Source: UBA2357 sp041916775
GTDB lineage: Bacteria; Pseudomonadota; Gammaproteobacteria; Burkholderiales; Rhodocyclaceae
Reading direction: 5' to 3'
DNA length: 64,000 bases
NCBI GenBank assembly: GCA_041916775.1
Contig: JAYRYZ010000022.1
Span: forward strand, 1-64,000
Position 1 is the stretch's first letter, and each line of letters opens with the position of its first letter. Below, piece by piece: positions 41,418 to 49,958 of the stretch. Both the position numbers and the translations under genes were made by a program. The notes under the pieces were generated by a model that was not told the origin of the DNA, did no database searches, and worked only from the letters and a program-made list of their open reading frames with translations.

Positions 41418-41682
41418 GCTGTGGAGAAGCAGAATTATAGACGACCAGATTCAGGAGTCAACACCTCTCGCGATTTTTCGAATGACTCCAGATTCCTGCT
41501 CCAAGCTTTCGAAGTGTCAGACTCAGGCAGCCCGGTCGGAACCAGGGTATTTGCGCATAACGATCAAAATCACCGGAAACCTGATATCGTCGGATGGCGC
41601 GATTTGCGATGGCACGTGCTGCAGAACCACCGCGTCCATGTCGCGTACCCCTCCACCATCGAATCACGGGAATAGCGTTCCG

Positions 41683-42393
41683 ATGCCCCTGCCCCGCACC
41701 GAGCCCGACAGCCCTTGCGAAGCTTCGCCGCACCTGCCCCACTATCTCACCAGCACCTACACCTGGGCCTACCTGAACCGTCACACGCTGCCGTGGCTGG
41801 ACCGCAGCCTGGTGGTGTCGGCGATCCTGTGGGGTAACGCCGGCCGCCTGATGCGTGCCGCGGTTGCCGAGTTCCAGCCCGGGCAGCGGGTGCTGCAGGC
41901 AGCGTGCGTATACGGCGGCTTCTCGGCCATGCTGGCGGAGCGGGTGGGCGCGGGTGGTGCGCTCGAGGTCGTGGACGTGGCTCCGATCCAGATCGCCAAC
42001 GTGCGGCGCAAGCTCGCACGCCACCCCCAGGCGCAGGCGCGGGTCGCGGACCTTGCGCTGCCGATCGAGCAGCACCACGACGGCGTGTGCTGCTTCTTCC
42101 TGCTGCACGAGGTACCTCACGAGCAGCGCGCGCGAATCGTGGACAACCTGCTCGCCGCGGTGGCGCCCGGCGGTGTCGCGGTGTTCGTCGACTACCACAG
42201 GCCGCACCGGCTGCACCCGCTCGCGCCGGTGATGAGGCAGGTGTTCCGCCACCTCGAACCCTTTGCCGAGTCGCTCCTCGATGCTCCGATCGCCAGCCTT
42301 TCGCCGCGCGCGGCGGCGTTCGAGTGGTCCCACAGGACCGTGTTCGGTGGTCTCTACCAGCATGTCGTCGCGAGGCGAAAGCGGCCCGGGTAG
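41683..42393 (+). CDS. rquA: Rhodoquinone biosynthesis methyltransferase-like RquA
   Basis: A 236-residue SAM-binding-fold protein starting MPLPRTEPDSP. RquA hallmarks: YLTSTYTWAYL (about 21-31), SAILWGNAGRLM (about 47-58), VLQAACVYGGFS (70-81), EVVDVAPIQIANVRRKL (about 95-111), FFLLHEVPHEQR (about 142-153) and VFVDYHRPHRLHPL (about 176-189). RquA converts ubiquinone to rhodoquinone, the low-potential quinone used for fumarate reduction without oxygen. The usual VYGD is VYGG here, a change in the motif-I loop. Rhodoquinone has a patchy distribution spread by transfer, and the gene lies beside an integration scar. Confidence 0.88.
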   Translation: MPLPRTEPDSPCEASPHLPHYLTSTYTWAYLNRHTLPWLDRSLVVSAILWGNAGRLMRAAVAEFQPGQRVLQAACVYGGFSAMLAERVGAGGALEVVDVAPIQIANVRRKLARHPQAQARVADLALPIEQHHDGVCCFFLLHEVPHEQRARIVDNLLAAVAPGGVAVFVDYHRPHRLHPLAPVMRQVFRHLEPFAESLLDAPIASLSPRAAAFEWSHRTVFGGLYQHVVARRKRPG

Positions 42394-42465
42394 CACGGCG
42401 AGGTGCAACCGGGGCAGACTTGCGTGGTCTATCATCGCCAACAGGCACTCCACGGACCAAGCAGG

Positions 42466-43266
42466 ATGACCAACCCCGACCGCCGCAAGGCACTCCACAC
42501 CATGGCGGGTATCGCGCTGGCGACGCTGCCCCTGAGCCTCGCCCGATTCGCCCACGCCCAGGATGCACGGGCAATCTTCGCGGCGCGGGACCTCGGCGGC
42601 GCGATCGCGGCGCTCGGTGGCGATCCGGTAACGGATGCGTCGGGCATCACGATCACCGCGCCGGATGTCGCCGAGGATGGCGCGGTCGTGGCCATCGGTG
42701 TGGTCAGCACGCTGCCCGCCACCGAATCGATCACCTTGCTGGTGGACCGGAACCCGATACCGGTCGCGGCCCGCTTCCTCCCGCTGCTGGACACCCCGCC
42801 CGAGATCCAGACGCGCATCCGCATGAGCGAGACTTCACGCGTGCATGCGATCGTGCAGGCGGGCGGCCGGCTTCATGTTGCGAGCCGTCAGGTGGTCGTC
42901 ACGATCGGGGGCTGCGGTGGCGACGTCACGACCAGCTACCTGCGCGAGCGCAAGGCGCCGGCCCCCATACGCCTGCGCGCCGTGCGCAGGGACGGGAGCA
43001 CGGAAGTCCGGGCCATGATGTTCCACCCGATGGAGAGCGGCCAACGTCCGGACCGCAGCGGTGAGCGGGTTCCCGCCCACCACATCGTGGAGATACGTGC
43101 CGAACGCAATGGGGTTGCAGTGCTCACGGCGAACACCGGCGGCTCACTGTCCGAGAACCCCTTCCTCGCCTTCAGGCTGCCGGGTGGCGCCGCCGGCGAC
43201 CGCATTCGCCTCGGCTGGACAGACAACCTCGGCGACAGCCGCAGCGACGAGGTGGTGCTGGAGTGA
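42466..43266 (+). CDS. soxYZ: Fused SoxYZ sulfur carrier protein
   Basis: A 266-residue protein. The N-terminal signal with twin arginines (DRRKALHTMAGIALATLPLS) suggests Tat-type export, as for SoxY. The first domain ends in the SoxY swinging arm GGCGG (148-152), whose Cys150 carries the sulfur substrate in the Sox thiosulfate-oxidation cycle. A SoxZ-like immunoglobulin domain follows (about 165-266; GERVPAHHIVEIRAERNG). SoxY and SoxZ are normally separate. Fused forms are known, some next to quinoprotein dehydrogenases. No soxAX, soxB or soxCD is present, so its partners must be elsewhere or its role differs. Confidence 0.85.
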   Translation: MTNPDRRKALHTMAGIALATLPLSLARFAHAQDARAIFAARDLGGAIAALGGDPVTDASGITITAPDVAEDGAVVAIGVVSTLPATESITLLVDRNPIPVAARFLPLLDTPPEIQTRIRMSETSRVHAIVQAGGRLHVASRQVVVTIGGCGGDVTTSYLRERKAPAPIRLRAVRRDGSTEVRAMMFHPMESGQRPDRSGERVPAHHIVEIRAERNGVAVLTANTGGSLSENPFLAFRLPGGAAGDRIRLGWTDNLGDSRSDEVVLE

Positions 43267-43300
43267 GCCTGGCCGGCACCAGCCGGCCAGGCCGCACCTG

Positions 43301-44593
43301 TCAGCCGAACATGAGGTTGGGCAGGAACAGGATCACTTCCGGGAACAGGGTGAACAACAACACCGACAGAAGCATCAGCAACCAATAGGGCACCGTGGCC
43401 CAGGACGCCTCCACGAGGCTCACCTTGCGCTTCGCGATCGTCACCAGCACGAACAGGTTGAGCCCCACCGGCGGCGTGATCATGCCGACCTCCATCAGGA
43501 TGGTGACGATGACGCCGAACCATACCGGATCGAACTGCATCGCCATCATCAGCGGGAAGGTGATCGGCAGCGTCATCAACAGCAGTGAGATGCCGTCGAA
43601 GAAGCAACCCAGCACCAGATACACGAGCACGATCGCGATCAGCACCTCGTAGCGTGTCAGCCCCAACTCGGAAACCCAGGTCACCATCTGGCGCGGCAGC
43701 CCGAGCAGGCTGATCGCCTGAGCGAGGATCAGGGTGCCGAGCAGCACCATCGCGATCGTGCCGAACATCAGCGCCGAACCGACGAAGGAACGCCACAGCG
43801 CCCTGAGGGTGAGATCGCCCCAGGTGAAGCCGAGCACGATGGCCGCGACCACGCCCAGGGCGGCCGCCTCGGTGGGCGTGGCGATGCCCATGTAGATCGT
43901 ACCGAGCACGAAGAAGATCAGGATCGGCAGCGGCCACACCTGCAGGAGCCCGGCGAACACCGCGCGCCAGCCCGGCTTCTCGTTGTCCTCGGGTGTGAGC
44001 CCTTCGCGCACCGAGCACAGCAGCATGATGAACAGCGAGAACGACACCGCGATCAACAGGCCCGGAATGATCCCGGCGAGGAACAGGCGGCCGATAGAGA
44101 CATCCTGCGTCGCGCCGTAGATCAGCAGCGACAGGCTCGGCGGAATCAGGAGCCCGAGCGTGCCGCCAGCGGCGAGCGAGGCGACCACCGTCGGCGGGTG
44201 ATAACCCCGCTTGACCAGCTCCGGGTAGCCGACCGAACCCACAGCCGCCGCCGTGGAGGTGCTAGAACCGCTGACCGCACCGAACACCGTGCTCACCGCG
44301 ATGTTGGTGTGCAACAGCTTGCCGGGGAAGCGGTGGAACAGCGGCGTGAGCCCGTTGTAGATGCGCGTCGAGATGCCGCTGGCGAGCAGGATGTCGCCCA
44401 GGAAGATGAACAACGGCACCGCGCTGAGGGTGAAGTCGGTGAAGGAGTTCCACACCGCCGAGACCGCGAGCGAGGTCGCGCCGCCCGCCTGGAAGTGCAG
44501 AAGCACCAGCCCGGTGAGCCCGAGCGCGGCACCCAACACCGCACCGGTGGTCATCAACAGCAGGATGCTGCTCGCAAGAATGCCCCAGGTCAT
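43301..44593 (-). CDS. dctM: TRAP transporter large permease (DctM)
   Basis: A 430-residue membrane protein with about 12 helices, including the DctM motifs VSGSSTSTAAAVGSVGYPEL (about 107-126) and GGTLGLLIPPSLSLLIYGA (about 142-160). It makes the sodium-coupled translocation channel of a TRAP system with DctQ, fed by DctP. Its start overlaps the dctQ stop in ATGA. It is convergent with soxYZ across a 34-base gap. Confidence 0.95.
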   Translation of the reverse strand: MTWGILASSILLLMTTGAVLGAALGLTGLVLLHFQAGGATSLAVSAVWNSFTDFTLSAVPLFIFLGDILLASGISTRIYNGLTPLFHRFPGKLLHTNIAVSTVFGAVSGSSTSTAAAVGSVGYPELVKRGYHPPTVVASLAAGGTLGLLIPPSLSLLIYGATQDVSIGRLFLAGIIPGLLIAVSFSLFIMLLCSVREGLTPEDNEKPGWRAVFAGLLQVWPLPILIFFVLGTIYMGIATPTEAAALGVVAAIVLGFTWGDLTLRALWRSFVGSALMFGTIAMVLLGTLILAQAISLLGLPRQMVTWVSELGLTRYEVLIAIVLVYLVLGCFFDGISLLLMTLPITFPLMMAMQFDPVWFGVIVTILMEVGMITPPVGLNLFVLVTIAKRKVSLVEASWATVPYWLLMLLSVLLFTLFPEVILFLPNLMFG

Positions 44594-45117
44594 TGCACCT
44601 CCTCCTCGGCCGACAAGGTGAACAGCGACGGCTGACCGAAAAGCTGGCGCGCGCTATCCACGCACTGGCCCAGTGCGACCAGAATGACGATCACGGTGCA
44701 GGCCGGCAGCAACGCCATCCACGGCCAGAGGAGGAGCGATCCGACATCCGAGCGCGAATCGAGCATGTGAGACATCGCCGCGAAGCCGTAGGACTCCCAG
44801 GCGAACCAGACGCCGAAGGCGGTGACGATGACCGCCGCGGCCATGTCGGACAGATGCCGCAGGCGGCCGGAGAGCGTCCGGGTCACCATATCCACGTTGA
44901 TGTGGCGCCGCAGCACCAGCCCCAGCGGCATCGCCAGGAAGGCCATCGACACGAACAGCAGGCCGGTCAGCTCATCCGAAAACATGAAGGGCGAGCCGAC
45001 CACATAACGCATGAGCACCCCGAGGAACACGAAAAAGCTCATCAGCACTGCAGCCAGCGCGGCCAGCAGGTTCATGCCGACCGCGAGCTTCTCCAGCGCA
45101 AGAATCATCAGGCGCAT
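44590..45117 (-). CDS. dctQ: TRAP transporter small permease (DctQ)
   Basis: A 175-residue protein with four helices and the central MRYVVGSPFMFSDELTGLLF segment (about 36-55) typical of DctQ. The start MRLMILALEKLAVG has GGGAG upstream; a second ATG is three codons on. It lies between the binding protein and the large permease, after an intercistronic terminator. Confidence 0.92.
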   Translation of the reverse strand: MRLMILALEKLAVGMNLLAALAAVLMSFFVFLGVLMRYVVGSPFMFSDELTGLLFVSMAFLAMPLGLVLRRHINVDMVTRTLSGRLRHLSDMAAAVIVTAFGVWFAWESYGFAAMSHMLDSRSDVGSLLLWPWMALLPACTVIVILVALGQCVDSARQLFGQPSLFTLSAEEEVQ

Positions 45118-45140
45118 CGCCAGTCTCCCGCAGCGAGGGG

Positions 45141-45175
45141 AAAAAAGCCGGGGGAACACCTTCGTTCCACCCGGC
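45141..45175 (-). terminator. Intercistronic terminator between dctP and dctQ
   Basis: On the minus strand GCCGGG...CCCGGC with inner pairing around GGAACGAAGGTGTTCC is followed by six Ts (45146-45141). It lies between the binding-protein stop and the DctQ start. Partial termination here would give much more binding protein than permease. Confidence 0.85.
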
Positions 45176-45186
45176 CACCGGGGTGA

Positions 45187-46209
45187 TCAGGGCTTCAGCT
45201 CGGCAATCGCCGCCTTCATCCGCTGGTAGTACTCCTTGCCCTTGGGCCCGGCGGTCTCGGCCATCGCCGCCCAAGCCTTGTCGGAGGCCGCGACGAAGCG
45301 CGCCACATCGGCCTCGGAGAACGGTTCCAGCATCGTGATGCCGAGCCCCTTGCGCTCCTCGATCGCTGCCGTCTCACGCTCGGGGCTGACCGCGGCCGCC
45401 TGGGTCTTCTCCCACATCGCCTCGCCCGCCTCGCCGAGGATCTTCTTGAGATCATCCGGCAGGCGGTTCCACGCCTTGTCGCTCACGCCGAACATCCAGG
45501 GCACTGCTGCCCACGGGTGCAAGTAGGCCTCGTACTTCGCCACCTCCTGCAGCGACACCGTCTTGGCCACGGTCGACAGGTAGTAGGCGCAGTCGACCAC
45601 GCCCGTCTGCAGCGCCATGTACATGTTGTTCTGCGGAATCACCTGCGCCGCAACGCCGAGATCCTGGAAGGTGTTCACCAGGTGCGCCGCCCACACGCGC
45701 AGCTTCTTGCCCTTCAGGCCGTCCAGCGTGTTGATCGGCTCCTTGCAGTGGATACCGACATTGAACACCGGGCTCACCACCCCACCCACGCTGCGGATGC
45801 CCCACTTCTGGTAGCCCTCCTCATAGATCGCGCGCATCGTCGGCAAGAGCTGCAGGTGCTGCTCGGGCTTCTGGATCGCGCCCTGCACATACACCACGCC
45901 CAGCTCGGGCGCATCGCGGGTGAAGTACTCGCCGTACAGCATCGCCATATCCACCGCACCCGCCTGCATGGTGCGCAGCAGATCCGCGTCCTTCAGGCCG
46001 AGCGAGCCGGCGTGGAAGACGTTGATCTTGAGCCGGCCGTCGGAGCGCTTGGCGACATCGTCCGCGAATTCCTGCAGGTACTTCGCCTCGGGCCGGGATT
46101 CGACGATCTGGCTGTGCATCTTGAACTCGATCGCATCGGCCGCGATCGCGCCTCCCGCGGTGAACATCAGGGCGCCAACGAGCGCGCGCTTGAGGGATTT
46201 CAGGTTCAT
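45187..46209 (-). CDS. dctP: TRAP transporter substrate-binding protein (DctP)
   Basis: A 340-residue periplasmic protein with a signal peptide (MNLKSLKRALVGALMFTAGG, cleavage after AIA). DctP features: SQIVESRPEAKYLQEFADDV (about 33-52), FHAGSLGLKDADLLRTMQAG (about 65-84) and the KGKKLRVWAAH stretch near 167-177 that includes the substrate-binding Arg. The ligand is unknown. It stands right behind the N-carbamoylsarcosine-amidase-like gene on the same strand, so an organic acid related to that pathway is possible. Confidence 0.93.
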   Translation of the reverse strand: MNLKSLKRALVGALMFTAGGAIAADAIEFKMHSQIVESRPEAKYLQEFADDVAKRSDGRLKINVFHAGSLGLKDADLLRTMQAGAVDMAMLYGEYFTRDAPELGVVYVQGAIQKPEQHLQLLPTMRAIYEEGYQKWGIRSVGGVVSPVFNVGIHCKEPINTLDGLKGKKLRVWAAHLVNTFQDLGVAAQVIPQNNMYMALQTGVVDCAYYLSTVAKTVSLQEVAKYEAYLHPWAAVPWMFGVSDKAWNRLPDDLKKILGEAGEAMWEKTQAAAVSPERETAAIEERKGLGITMLEPFSEADVARFVAASDKAWAAMAETAGPKGKEYYQRMKAAIAELKP

Positions 46210-46502
46210 CTCTGTTGCTCCTTCGAACGGGTTTGCAGGGAGGGGGAAACGATGCTTCAGAACCGATTCATGCTTGCCGCAACATCAGAGCCGGCGCCGG
46301 CTGTACTGTCGCTGCTTCATTCTAGGGTTGCTTTTTTCGACTATTGATAAGTACTCAGAGATCATTTATAACGCGAAAAACATCAATACCGATGCATCAA
46401 ATACGACCTTGGTGATAACGTCAGCGCAGCGAGCTACCAACGGCCAAGGGTATGGCACGCCACCGGCCGCGTCGCCTGGGCGAACGGCCGGCAATGCGAT
46501 GC
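46210..46502. other. Intergenic region before dctP
   Basis: No gene seen. A stem CCGGCCG/CGGCCGG (46463-46469 and 46485-46491) follows the hydrolase stop on the minus strand without a U-tract. The middle part (about 46330-46400) is AT-rich and the likely site of a dctPQM promoter. Confidence 0.5.
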
Positions 46503-47198
46503 TCAGCGGCGTCCGACGGTCTCGAGGTAGTCGACGCAGCGGTCGACCGACTCCACGTCGGCGAACTTGGCGTCGATGTCGAACAGGTTCCAGGCCACCG
46601 CACCCGGCACGCGGTCGCCGATGCACTCGCGCACCGCGATCGTCCTGAAGCCTTCCGCCAGGCCGTCGCACAGCGTGGTGCGCACGCAGGCGGAAGCGGT
46701 CACACCGGTCACGAGGATGGTGTCCACCCCGGCGGCACGCAGAAAGCCCGCAAGATAGGTGCCGTGGAAGGAGCTCGCGCGCTTCTTGATCAGCACCTGC
46801 TCGCCCTCGATCGGCGCGATGCGCGAGTCGATCGCCCACAGGTTCTCGTCCTTCTGGTCCACCACATCGACCGGAATCTTGTTGTGCCACAGCCCCATGT
46901 CGGTGTGCGGGTTGTTGCGGTCGGTGACCTGGTAGCAGGTCGTGACATGCACCACCGGATGGCCGTTGGCGCGGCAGGCGGCGAGCAGACGTTGCACGCC
47001 GGGGATGATCTCGTCGTCGATCTTTTCGCAGGTGAAGGGGTTGCCGGGACGCGTCCAGGCGTTCGCCAGATCGACGTTGATCAGCGCGGGCTTCTTGCCG
47101 AAGCCGACACGGCGCTGGAAGCCGCGCTCCTGATACAGCTTGGTGGATTCCCGGAATGCTTGATCCAGCATTTTCATGAGATCGTCTGACATCGCCAT
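46503..47198 (-). CDS. Isochorismatase-fold cysteine hydrolase, N-carbamoylsarcosine amidase-like
   Basis: A 231-residue hydrolase starting MAMSDDLMKMLDQAFRES. The catalytic triad is visible: Asp in ALINVDLANAWTRPG (about residue 43), Lys in QVLIKKRASSFHGTYL (about 136) and the nucleophilic Cys in VTGVTASACVRTTL (about 167). The helical N-terminal extension and the KLYQERGFQRRVGFGKKPAL start are typical of N-carbamoylsarcosine amidohydrolase, which yields sarcosine, CO2 and ammonia in creatinine breakdown. A creatinase gene 4.5 kb away supports this. Other ureido or amide substrates are possible. Confidence 0.8.
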   Translation of the reverse strand: MAMSDDLMKMLDQAFRESTKLYQERGFQRRVGFGKKPALINVDLANAWTRPGNPFTCEKIDDEIIPGVQRLLAACRANGHPVVHVTTCYQVTDRNNPHTDMGLWHNKIPVDVVDQKDENLWAIDSRIAPIEGEQVLIKKRASSFHGTYLAGFLRAAGVDTILVTGVTASACVRTTLCDGLAEGFRTIAVRECIGDRVPGAVAWNLFDIDAKFADVESVDRCVDYLETVGRR

Positions 47199-47324
47199 CT
47201 ACTCCTTGAACTATTCATTATCAGTGGGTTATGACCGCATCCCGGCACTTCGCGGGAGCACGGTTGCCCTCGGGCAGTTCGTAGATTAGGCAGCTCGATT
47301 ATTCTCGTCCAATGCATGTTTGGA

Positions 47325-47353
47325 TATTATTCGTGTCTCTGAATGCAATAATA
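47325..47353. promoter_or_regulatory. LysR-type operator candidate
   Basis: TATTATT (47325-47331) and AATAATA (47347-47353) form perfect 7-bp arms around a 15-base centre, in an AT-rich part of the 265-base divergent gap between the hydrolase and the LysR gene. The position fits a LysR recognition site that controls both directions. Confidence 0.5.
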
Positions 47354-47463
47354 ACTGCCCCAGAACGACGCACACTTCTGCCTGTGTGCATCAATCTGGC
47401 GCACGACGAGTACCGGTACAACGCAAGGGATGCAACACCGCGCGCGAAAGGAGCGGCGCCAGC

Positions 47464-48387
47464 ATGATCAACAACGCACGAGTCGATATCCGCCACATGC
47501 GCGCTTTCGTGGCGGTAGCCGAGACGCTGCACTTCAAGAAGGCGGCAGAGGCACTGTTCATTACGCAGCCGGCGCTGAGCCGGCTGATCAAGGGGCTGGA
47601 AGCGGAGATCGGGGCAGCGTTGTTCAGCCGCACGACACGGCAGGTCGCGCTCACCGACGCCGGGCAGTTGTTGCTCGCCGAATGTCAGCTCGCGTTCGAG
47701 CACATCAACCGCGGCATCCGCCTGGCGCGGCGTGCGGCGGCGGGCGACGTGGGCGCGATCTCGATCGCCTACAACGATTTCTCCATCAACAGCTTCCTGC
47801 CGCGCTTCCTGGAGCACTTCAAGGACGCCCATCCGGAGATCCGCCTGGAGCTCACCTACATGCCCTCGCATGTGCAGCTGGAGGCGATCCGCAACGCTCA
47901 GATCGACGTCGGCTTCCTGTTCGGCCCGCTCGAAGAACCCGGCATCGAGACATTGCGCCTCGAGCTCGAGCGCACGGTGGTGATCCTGCCGCGCAAGCAT
48001 CGCCTGTCGCACCGCAAGAGCGTACGGCCGGAGGAGTTGGCCGAAGAGAAGTTCATCATCGGGTCGGAGAGCGGCTGGAAGTCCTTCCGCTCCTTCGTGT
48101 TCGACCTCTGCCTGCGCGCGGGTTTCGTGCCGCAGGTGGTGCAGGAGGCCACCAGCAGCACCGGCATCCTGGCGCTGGTGGCGGCGGACATGGGGATCTC
48201 GTTGTATTCGGAGGCGGTGAAGAACTTCGCCCGCAAGGACATCGCGATCGTGCCGCTCGCGAGCAAGCACGCGGTGATCGAGACGGTCGCGGCGTGGAAC
48301 CGCGCCTACCAGCGCCCCAGCTTCCTGCTCTTCCGCGACGCACTGCGGCGCGATCTGCTAAGGCGGGAGCTGACGGTGAAGGGGTGA
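47464..48387 (+). CDS. LysR-family transcriptional regulator
   Basis: A 307-residue regulator. The helix-turn-helix is at about 10-65 (FVAVAETLHFKKAAEALFIT, then QPALSRLIKGLE). The ligand domain spans about 95-295 and includes DVGFLFGPLEEPGIET. The start MINNARVDIRHM is preceded by AGGAG. It is divergent from the hydrolase-TRAP genes, which it probably controls in response to a pathway compound, and convergent with the ABC operon. Confidence 0.92.
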   Translation: MINNARVDIRHMRAFVAVAETLHFKKAAEALFITQPALSRLIKGLEAEIGAALFSRTTRQVALTDAGQLLLAECQLAFEHINRGIRLARRAAAGDVGAISIAYNDFSINSFLPRFLEHFKDAHPEIRLELTYMPSHVQLEAIRNAQIDVGFLFGPLEEPGIETLRLELERTVVILPRKHRLSHRKSVRPEELAEEKFIIGSESGWKSFRSFVFDLCLRAGFVPQVVQEATSSTGILALVAADMGISLYSEAVKNFARKDIAIVPLASKHAVIETVAAWNRAYQRPSFLLFRDALRRDLLRRELTVKG

Positions 48388-48397
48388 TCGACCATAG

Positions 48398-48429
48398 AAA
48401 AAGCCGCCACGCATGCGCTGCGCGGCGGC
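48398..48429 (-). terminator. Terminator of the ABC-importer operon
   Basis: On the minus strand GCCGCC-N15-GGCGGC is followed by TTTTT (48402-48398). It lies between the convergent LysR gene and the ABC ATPase gene, and may serve both directions. Confidence 0.75.
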
Positions 48430-48459
48430 CGGGAATGCACGCGGGGCAACCTAGGCCGC

Positions 48460-49269
48460 TTACGCCGCCAACGCCTCCACCGCACCATCCCCCTGCCGTT
48501 CCTTCCAGGTGCTGAGGAACTGCTTCAGGCGCGGGCTCACCGGCTTGGCGAAGATCTGCTCGGGCGGCCCCTGCTCCTCCACCCGACCGTCGGCGAGGAA
48601 GACCACCTTGTCCGACACCTTCGCCGCAAAGCCCATCTCGTGGGTGACGATCACCATCGTCAGCCCGTCTTCGGAAAGCTGCCGGATCACGCTCAGCACC
48701 TCGCCGACCAACTCCGGGTCGAGCGCCGAGGTCGGCTCGTCGAACAGCATGATCTGCGGCTGCATCGTCAGCGCCCGGGCGATCGCCACGCGCTGCTGCT
48801 GGCCACCGGAGAGCTGACCGGGGTAGGCGTCGGCCTTGTGCTTGAGGCCCACCCGGTCGAGCTCGATCAGCGCGAGCCGGTTGGCCTCCTCGCGCGGCAC
48901 CTTCTTCACCAGCCGCAGCGGCGTCGCGACGTTGTCCAGCACCTTCATGTGCGGCCACAGGTTGAACTGCTGGAACACCATGCACACGTCGCGCAGGGTT
49001 TCGCGGATCACGCTCTCCGGCAGGCGGTAGCGGGTGCCGGAGGCATGCATACCGTAGCCGAGGAGCTGGCCATGGATCAGGATCTCGCCATCGTTGTATT
49101 CCTCCAGCGCGTTGATGCAGCGCAGCATGGTCGATTTTCCCGACCCCGAGCCGCCGATGATGGTGACCACCTCGCGCGGGGCGATCGCCAGGCTCACGCC
49201 CTTGATCACCTCGTGGTCGCCGTAGCGCTTGTGCAAGTCCTTGAGCTCGATTGCGTATGGGTGATTCAT
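48460..49269 (-). CDS. Polar amino-acid-type ABC transporter ATPase
   Basis: A 269-residue ATPase of the GlnQ/HisP type. Walker A is GGSGSGKST (about 39-47), the Q-loop is in CMVFQQFNLWPHM, the signature is LSGGQQQRVAIARAL and Walker B is IMLFDEPTSALDP. GlnQ-like spacing includes the GMHASGTRYRLPES insertion. The start is MNHPYAIELKDLHKRYG. It is the last gene of creatinase-binding protein-two permeases-ATPase. It energises uptake of the ligand of the neighbouring binding protein, plausibly creatine. Confidence 0.93.
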   Translation of the reverse strand: MNHPYAIELKDLHKRYGDHEVIKGVSLAIAPREVVTIIGGSGSGKSTMLRCINALEEYNDGEILIHGQLLGYGMHASGTRYRLPESVIRETLRDVCMVFQQFNLWPHMKVLDNVATPLRLVKKVPREEANRLALIELDRVGLKHKADAYPGQLSGGQQQRVAIARALTMQPQIMLFDEPTSALDPELVGEVLSVIRQLSEDGLTMVIVTHEMGFAAKVSDKVVFLADGRVEEQGPPEQIFAKPVSPRLKQFLSTWKERQGDGAVEALAA

Positions 49270-49279
49270 GTCGTCTCCT

Positions 49280-49945
49280 TCATGCGGTGCGGACAAGGTG
49301 GCGGGTGAACAAGGACTCGATCTGCCGGCCGCCGCGCGCCACACCGATCGTGATCAACCAGTAGGTGAGTGCGAGCACGAGGTAGGGCTCGAGGATCGCG
49401 AAGTTTTCGTTGGCGATGCGCATCGCGATGGTGGTGAGCTCCGACACGGTGATGATCGACAGCACCGAGGATTCCTTCACCAAAATCACCGTCTGTCCCA
49501 CCAGCGGCGGCACGCAGCGCGCCAGCACCTGCGGCCACACCACCACCCGCAGCCGCTGGAAGGGGCTGAGGCCGAGGTCGCGTGCCGCCTCGAGCTGGCC
49601 CTTGCACACCGCTTCGATGCCGGCGCGGAAGATCTCGGCAAAGTACGCGGCGCCGTAGAGCGCGAGCCCCATCACCCCCACCTGCTCGGCGCTGAGTTCC
49701 ACCCCCACGTGCGGTCCGCCGTAATACACGACGTAGAGCTGCACCAGCAGCGGTGTGCCGCGGAACAAGGTGATGTAGCTGCGGTAGAGCCACTCCAGCT
49801 GCGGGCCGAGAACCTTGCGCACGCCCAACAGGACGAGCCCGCCGAGCATCCCCAGCCCGATGCCGGCGACACACAGCTGTATCGTCAGCAGCAGGCCACG
49901 GGTGAGCGCACCCGCGTTGTCGCCAATCAGCGAAAAGTCGAACAT
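49280..49945 (-). CDS. Polar amino-acid-type ABC transporter permease 2
   Basis: A 221-residue permease with about five helices, starting MFDFSLIGDNAGALTRGLLL. The family start-motif YRSYITLFRGTPLLVQL (about 55-71) and the cytoplasmic loop GQLEAARDLGLSPFQRLRVV (about 117-136) of HisM/GlnP-type proteins are clear. Its MFDFS start repeats that of permease 1, pointing to duplication. It forms the heteromeric channel with permease 1. Confidence 0.92.
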   Translation of the reverse strand: MFDFSLIGDNAGALTRGLLLTIQLCVAGIGLGMLGGLVLLGVRKVLGPQLEWLYRSYITLFRGTPLLVQLYVVYYGGPHVGVELSAEQVGVMGLALYGAAYFAEIFRAGIEAVCKGQLEAARDLGLSPFQRLRVVVWPQVLARCVPPLVGQTVILVKESSVLSIITVSELTTIAMRIANENFAILEPYLVLALTYWLITIGVARGGRQIESLFTRHLVRTA

Positions 49946-49958
49946 TTTCCCCTCCTCC

